This document shows positions 14,631 through 18,619 of a stretch of DNA of 18,619 nt, piece by piece (position 1 is the stretch's first letter; every line of letters begins with the position of its first letter). Position numbers and translations under genes: made by a program. The notes below the pieces were generated by a model. That model saw only the letters and a list, made by a program, of their open reading frames with translations, did not search any database and had not been told where the DNA came from. The DNA comes from CAZFAP01 sp964516325 (GTDB lineage Bacteria > Auribacterota > JABMQX01). Location of the stretch: NCBI GenBank assembly GCA_964516325.1, contig CAZFAP010000096.1:1-18619 (forward strand). Reading direction: 5' to 3'.

Positions 14631-14661
14631 GGATTTACAGGATTGTCCGGATTTGTCTGAT
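14631..14661. repeat. GGAT array with 9-base period (copy 2)
   Basis: GGAT at 14631, 14640 and 14649, then TGAT at 14658, each 9 bases apart. It is followed within 10 bases by a GC-rich hairpin. Confidence 0.6.
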
Positions 14662-14670
14662 GCGGCTCTG

Positions 14671-14687
14671 CCCCGCGTCCGGCGGGG
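14671..14687. repeat. CCCCGC/GCGGGG hairpin
   Basis: CCCCGC (14671-14676) and GCGGGG (14682-14687) form a 6-bp stem with loop GTCCG, immediately after the GGAT array. Third member of the hairpin set in this window. Confidence 0.6.
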
Positions 14688-14792
14688 TTGTTCCGTTGAA
14701 AAAAGTGTCCCACACTGTTCGATACGCGACCGTATTTACGAAGCGGAGTTTTCGTTACCTGGGTACAGTTCCAGAAGCCAGAGAGCCTTTGC

Positions 14793-15074
14793 TTGCAGAG
14801 TGGTTGGCTGCGTCTCCATTTGGAACGTCGGTCTATCTTGACCAAACAGGGTGCGTCGTCTGAAGAAGCGGCGACCGCTTTCGGGGACGCCCTATCGTTG
14901 GCGATTCCGGACCCCCTGCATTCGCAGGAAGAGTCTCGGCTTATCACCCTTGGCACTTCCTCGAAATTCAGGCTGATCGTCGTTCCTCATGTTGACAAAG
15001 GAGATAACATCCGAATAATCAGTGCGCGGCTGGCCTCGAAACGCCAGAGAAGAGGTTGTGAAGAAGGAGTCTGA
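14793..15074 (+). pseudogene. BrnT-family ribonuclease toxin, N-terminus damaged
   Basis: From about residue 15 to the end the frame matches BrnT toxins: LTKQGASSEEAATAFGDALS, IPDPLHSQEE, LITLGTSS, LIVVPH and IRIISARLASKRQR. BrnT is a small RelE-like ribonuclease that stops translation. The usual opening 'FEWD..K...NL.KHG' is not in this frame. A trace of it, VSIWNVG, is read one frame over at 14812-14832, so a frameshift and a short deletion have probably damaged the N-terminus. The open frame can start at TTG 14793, with no clear ribosome-binding site. Its end overlaps the antitoxin start by 17 bases. A functional shortened toxin cannot be excluded. Confidence 0.6.
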
Positions 15075-15216
15075 AAACAGCGATATCCTGCAAGAGTACG
15101 ACTTTTCGAAAGGTGTCAGAGGCAAATACGTCAGGATGTACCATCGGGGTTCAGACATCATCGTACTGGACTCCGATCTCGCAGAACGATTTCCCAACTC
15201 CCAGGCGGTAAATTGA
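15058..15216 (+). CDS. BrnT-associated antitoxin, short
   Basis: A 52-residue protein whose core, EYDFSKGVRGKYVRMYHRGS then IIVLDSDLAERFPNSQAVN, matches antitoxins that usually follow BrnT-type toxins. Family members normally continue past the 'S.AVN' motif with a helix of roughly 10 or more residues (the DNA-binding end). Here a stop comes directly after AVN, so the C-terminus seems cut. GTG at 15058 was chosen because family similarity begins soon after it; AGAGAAGAGG lies just upstream, with somewhat tight spacing. An ATG at 15022 in the same frame is an alternative. Lying inside the end of the toxin gene indicates translational coupling. Confidence 0.7.
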   Translation: MKKESENSDILQEYDFSKGVRGKYVRMYHRGSDIIVLDSDLAERFPNSQAVN

Positions 15217-15393
15217 GCACTCCGGTCACTGGTGGACATTTAGGACCGAAAGAAGCCCTGACGATCGGCTCCGCGGATAACCAGGGACAATATTCCGTGC
15301 GCGGGAAGCGCAGAGACGGATGATTTTCGTAAACAGACCCTCCGAACGGATGTCGAGGTGCGGATAGGGACTGTTCAAGGAAGGGAGAATCTG

Positions 15394-16317
15394 ATGACGG
15401 TACGTAGTTGTAGTTGGAGCGTGTTCCGCGCGGCCCTACTGCTTTTGGTGGTGGTCTTCCCCTCGCAGGGACAGGTAACGAAAGACCAGGCGGAGCGAAT
15501 TCGGGCGGCGGCGCCGGAGAAAGCCCGCGTCGCGCCGAAGAAGCCCCGCCGGGTTCTCATCTGGAACACCCCGTTCATGGAGCAATCTCCCCACAAGGGA
15601 TACTCGATTCCGCAAGCGGAATATGCCATGAAGATGCTCGGTGAAAAGACCGGCGCCTTCGAGCCCGTCGTCAGCGATGACGTGGCGATGTTTCTTCCAG
15701 AGAATCTGAAGAAGTTCGACGCCATCGTCATGAACAACAGCAACGGTGAATGGATTCGCCCGACCGAAAAGGACGTGGAGAAGCTCAAGGAATACGGGCC
15801 AGATGCCGATGCCGTCGAGAAACTCCTGCGAAAGAGCCTGCTGGAATGGGTCTCCAGCGGAGGTGGGATCGTCGCCTATCATCACGCCATCGGCGGCAAT
15901 ACGCACTGGCCGAAGTTTCTGGAATTGCTCGGCGCGGGCTACTGGGGCCACCCGTGGAACGAGGACGTCGGCGTAAAACTTGACGAGCCAGACCACCCGC
16001 TTCTCGCTGCATTTGAGGGAAAGAACTTCCGCCTCGCCGAGGAGATATTCCAGTTCGGTGAGCCGTACTTTCGAGAGAAAGTCCGCGTCCTCCTATCGCT
16101 CGATACCAAGACCACGAACATGAGCGTGCCGTGGATTCACCGGAAGGACGGCGATTTCGCCCTTGCGTGGGTGAAGCAGCACGGCAAAGGTCGCGTGTTT
16201 TACTGCGCATTTGGGCATCGCACGGAAATCTGGTGGAATGCGACCATCCTGCGATTCTACCTCGACGGCATCCAGTTCGCCGTCGGCGACCTCGACGCCC
16301 CCGCAGAGCCAAAGTGA
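15394..16317 (+). CDS. Exported ThuA-domain protein
   Basis: A 307-residue protein of the ThuA-like (trehalose utilisation, type 1 glutamine amidotransferase-like) fold. Recognisable pieces are RRVLIWNTPFMEQSPHKGYS near the start of the domain, DAIVMNNSNGEW, SSGGGIVAYHHAIGG, DEPDHPL and KGRVFYCAFGHRTEIWW. This family is common in Planctomycetota, often exported and linked to sugar use, but its reaction is poorly known; ThuA of rhizobia affects 3-keto-trehalose metabolism. Residues about 10-25 (RAALLLLVVVFPSQG) form a signal peptide, so it should be periplasmic or secreted. The ATG at 15394 has AAGGAAGGGAG upstream; the frame opens earlier, at 15358, without such a site. It converges with the exported SGNH hydrolase, 45 bases away. 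Confidence 0.88.
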   Translation: MTVRSCSWSVFRAALLLLVVVFPSQGQVTKDQAERIRAAAPEKARVAPKKPRRVLIWNTPFMEQSPHKGYSIPQAEYAMKMLGEKTGAFEPVVSDDVAMFLPENLKKFDAIVMNNSNGEWIRPTEKDVEKLKEYGPDADAVEKLLRKSLLEWVSSGGGIVAYHHAIGGNTHWPKFLELLGAGYWGHPWNEDVGVKLDEPDHPLLAAFEGKNFRLAEEIFQFGEPYFREKVRVLLSLDTKTTNMSVPWIHRKDGDFALAWVKQHGKGRVFYCAFGHRTEIWWNATILRFYLDGIQFAVGDLDAPAEPK

Positions 16318-16362
16318 CACCCCCGCCAGTGCACCGCCACCTCGGCGCAGCACAACGAGCCT

Positions 16363-17718
16363 TCATCTCACAGGCGGCCTATAGACACGAATGGATCGGA
16401 TCGGCGCTGTGCTGATCAGCTCCAGCTTGTGCTTGGTGTTCTGAAACCCCTGAGCCAGCGTCGTGGGGTATTCTCGGCTCGGGTCTTTTACCTCTGGTGA
16501 TTCGTACACGTCAATGAACATTGGCACGACTTTCCACCGCACCTCGAACCCGTCCGGCGTCTTCTTATTCGAGACCTTGCGGCAATACTCAAACACCCAG
16601 TCCTCCGGCTCGATGACCACGCGCCCCGAATTGGAGACAAATCTCTCCTTCGCATTGCCGCTCCCGTCGAGGCCGGTCTTCGAGCCGGTGACCGTAAACT
16701 TGAATTCGTCCTGCCTGTCGTTGAAGTCGGTGAACGTGGCGGTCCAATCCTCGGGAATGAGTGGCTTGTCAAACAAGATGCGCTTGATCGCGGGCCAGCC
16801 GACGCCGGCAGTGCCGCTCGGACGCGAGTGATAGTAACACTCCGGGAACTCGCTCGGCTTCTTCCCGTCAATCAGCACACGGCACGATCCCCTGCCGCCC
16901 TTCGCCGCAATCCCATCCACGCGGTTTCCCTCAAGCTCCAGCATCAGTCTGTCGCCTTCCCATCGCACGTCGCTACCGACGGTGTACGTTCTGACCATAT
17001 CTTTCCACTCGTCCTGAGGAACGTCCGGACGGTAAACCAACTCCTGTTTCACCAATTCCGCCATCAAGAACTCCCCGTGCTCGTTCAAGTGAACGCCGTC
17101 GCGGAGAAGCTGACTCGGTTTCAGGTTGTTGTCTTGGAGGTACTGCTTCCAGGACTCGCGGATGTGGGACAACTGGCAGTTGTACTTCTTCGCGTATTGC
17201 GGCAGAAACGTGTAGTTCATCATCTTCGTCCAGTTGTCCTCGGTCTCTGAGGTCACGTGGTCGGTCTGGATGAGGACTTCCGGCGTCGTGCGCTCGCGTG
17301 TCCGGCGAATGATGTCCTCGTACCGCTCGTGATGGCCATAGACGTGAAAAATCAGGAGGTCGGGATAAAACGGATAGAGGTCGTATTCCGCGGTTCGCAC
17401 AAGGAGTTGCGACGCAAAGCCGCCGAGCGCACGGTTTTCACAAAGGAGGTCCGCATGGGGGAACCTCTCTCGCAGGTCTTCCTCAACGAGCTTCCACCAT
17501 TTTTGCAGCGTGATGCTCTGTCCATAAAACAGAATCTTCACCGTGTTGCGCTTCTCCGGTGCGCTCGTAGCCAGCAGCGTCATCGTTCGTTGAATGTGCT
17601 GTCCGTAATCCGACAGGTCTTCGGGCGCCTTCGGTTTGGGAAATTCAGCGCCGTTGAGAAGGGACGTGACCGATAAAAGGACCGAACTGATGAAAAGGGA
17701 TAGCCGTCGCGGGTCCAT
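16363..17718 (-). CDS. Exported SGNH/GDSL-type hydrolase
   Basis: A 451-residue exported esterase-like protein. The first 23 residues (MDPRRLSLFISSVLLSVTSL then LNG) are a signal peptide. The SGNH fold spans about residues 60-225. Block I is LFYGQSIT with S68 as nucleophile. Block II has ALGGFASQLL. Block III reads FHVYGHHE in place of the usual GxND. Block V, DGVHLNEHG, holds D207 and H210. The C-terminal half (about 245-451) is beta-rich and may bind substrate. Such proteins deacylate carbohydrates or glycans, but the substrate is unknown. The ATG at 17718 has an AAGGAGAA site and a consensus promoter about 65 bases upstream. It converges on the ThuA gene, which suggests a shared polysaccharide-related role without proving it. 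Confidence 0.87.
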   Translation of the reverse strand: MDPRRLSLFISSVLLSVTSLLNGAEFPKPKAPEDLSDYGQHIQRTMTLLATSAPEKRNTVKILFYGQSITLQKWWKLVEEDLRERFPHADLLCENRALGGFASQLLVRTAEYDLYPFYPDLLIFHVYGHHERYEDIIRRTRERTTPEVLIQTDHVTSETEDNWTKMMNYTFLPQYAKKYNCQLSHIRESWKQYLQDNNLKPSQLLRDGVHLNEHGEFLMAELVKQELVYRPDVPQDEWKDMVRTYTVGSDVRWEGDRLMLELEGNRVDGIAAKGGRGSCRVLIDGKKPSEFPECYYHSRPSGTAGVGWPAIKRILFDKPLIPEDWTATFTDFNDRQDEFKFTVTGSKTGLDGSGNAKERFVSNSGRVVIEPEDWVFEYCRKVSNKKTPDGFEVRWKVVPMFIDVYESPEVKDPSREYPTTLAQGFQNTKHKLELISTAPIRSIRVYRPPVR

Positions 17719-18619
17719 GGAGGTTCTCCTTCCTGCCGACTCGCTCGTTGTGCAGCGCGTCCAGGTTGTATTTTTCCCAGAAAGATACCCGGCCTGCGGA
17801 TTCTGTCAACCTTTTCTGCGCCCACAAGACTTAGCCCGAGGAGAGCCTGAAAACAGTTTCGCGCATCAGCCCGGGGCTTACACGCTTCGGCACGGGGATG
17901 AACGCGGAAACAGAGAGGTTCTCTCCGGTTGCGTCGTCGAGCAGACTCCGGTTTCTCACTCGCTCGTCCCGGCTCTTGGACGGAGCAATTCTGCGCGAGG
18001 GAAGCGACATGGTTGCATCGGCTCCCTAATCCTTTTTGCTCAGGTAACGACCATAACGAACCCCCGCCCCCCCGCGTCCTACAGACGGCGCTCGCGGGAT
18101 AGTCCTTGTCTAAAACTTTCCACGCAAGTGTTGAGCGGACTGCGCGCTCACGGTGCCGCATCGCGCACTCAGCCTCTGGGCGATAGAGAAGAACCGCGAA
18201 ATTTCTCACCCCAAGTCCCGACAGGAGAATTGGTTTCATAGACTGAGGGGAGCACGACATCGCTCGGCCGCCATGGGGCACGTCTGTTGCGATTCCTCCC
18301 CGTCGAACGTGTAGAGAACAGCGCAAGTATCTCTTTACAGGCTTGTGGGTTGAGTAGTTTCTCTACTTCGCCTTTCCTCTGCCTTAGCCCTCCAATCCTC
18401 ATGGCCCCGCGACCTTGCGAAAAGCGAAAGTCGCCCCCCACAACACCTTGTTGCCTCCATTCTGAGGATCGCTCCAGACCCGTCTCTGGCACGGAAAAGT
18501 CATAACCAAAGAAGACACCGCAACTGGCTTGGTCTGGAACGAGGGGCTCGGCCTGTCTTGCGGCGGAGAGGCGAGCAGCGGCGCAGCCGGCCATGCATAT
18601 TTCGGACTTCGACACCCTC
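17719..18619. other. 900-base end region without a convincing gene
   Basis: Apart from the promoter at 17782-17809, nothing firm is seen. A minus-strand open frame at 18169-18615 (148 codons, GTG start near the window edge) includes RKGEVEKLLNPQACKEILAL but has no family I recognise. Its opening, MSKSEI, is a reading often produced by non-coding intergenic repeats, so I do not call it a gene. Confidence 0.5.
17782..17809 (-). promoter_or_regulatory. Sigma70-type promoter for the SGNH hydrolase gene
   Basis: On the minus strand TTGACA (17809-17804) and TATCTT (17787-17782) are 16 bases apart, about 65 bases upstream of the start codon. Confidence 0.6.

Noticed and set aside
14653..14863. Two overlapping frames before the BrnT-like gene
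   Set aside because: They run through the GGAT array and GC hairpin. Only the last few codons of one (VSIWNVG) matter, as a displaced piece of the toxin start.
1..18619. tRNA, rRNA, CRISPR array or riboswitch
   Set aside because: I looked in the gene-free stretches for T-loop-like GTTCRA with flanking stems, regularly spaced repeats of 25-35 bases and known aptamer cores, and found none. A covariance-model scan would settle this.

Overview
The window comes from a Gram-negative bacterium with moderately high GC. kdsA (lipopolysaccharide Kdo synthesis) implies an LPS-bearing outer membrane, and ispG implies the MEP isoprenoid route. The set of exported ADP-ribosylglycohydrolase, ThuA-domain and SGNH-hydrolase proteins is typical of Planctomycetota and other PVC-related or uncultured candidate phyla. 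That placement is an inference from gene content, not from a marker gene.

Layout. Bases 47-2095 (minus) hold a restriction-modification pair: an intact beta-class DNA methyltransferase and an HNH endonuclease gene that reads through only if two one-base losses are corrected. Bases 2310-2870 hold a short tandem-ACT protein with a good promoter and a good intrinsic terminator. Bases 2950-4161 encode an exported ADP-ribosylglycohydrolase. After about 500 bases with no gene there is an unknown helical protein (4681-5406), then a VapBC-type toxin-antitoxin pair (5660-6240). ispG (minus, 6487-7584) converges on vapC. Bases 7845-8531 (minus) are a decayed transposable element: an intact DUF6788-type small ORF followed by scraps of what looks like its transposase.

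From 9288 to 14592 all genes are on the plus strand: kdsA, a membrane PH-domain/zinc-ribbon protein, a class II aldolase, a 56-residue basic/acidic protein, a 74-residue four-cysteine protein, an LsrF-like class I aldolase and a zinc-dependent dehydrogenase. The last two are 38 bases apart and look like one metabolic unit; the class II aldolase nearby suggests sugar or sugar-phosphate catabolism, but the substrate cannot be read from the sequence. Bases 14793-15216 hold a damaged BrnT-type toxin with its short antitoxin. An exported ThuA-domain protein (plus) and an exported SGNH hydrolase (minus) converge at 16317/16363. The last 900 bases show only a promoter and no convincing gene.

Intergenic DNA carries recurring short structures: three GC-rich CCCCGC...GCGGGG hairpins, two arrays of GGAT spaced exactly nine bases apart, and a G-quadruplex-capable tract next to a long hairpin upstream of the element remnant. 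No tRNA, rRNA or CRISPR array was recognised. The most unusual items are the small conserved-looking proteins, the LsrF-like/dehydrogenase unit outside any lsr context, and the three selfish or defence loci in different stages of decay.
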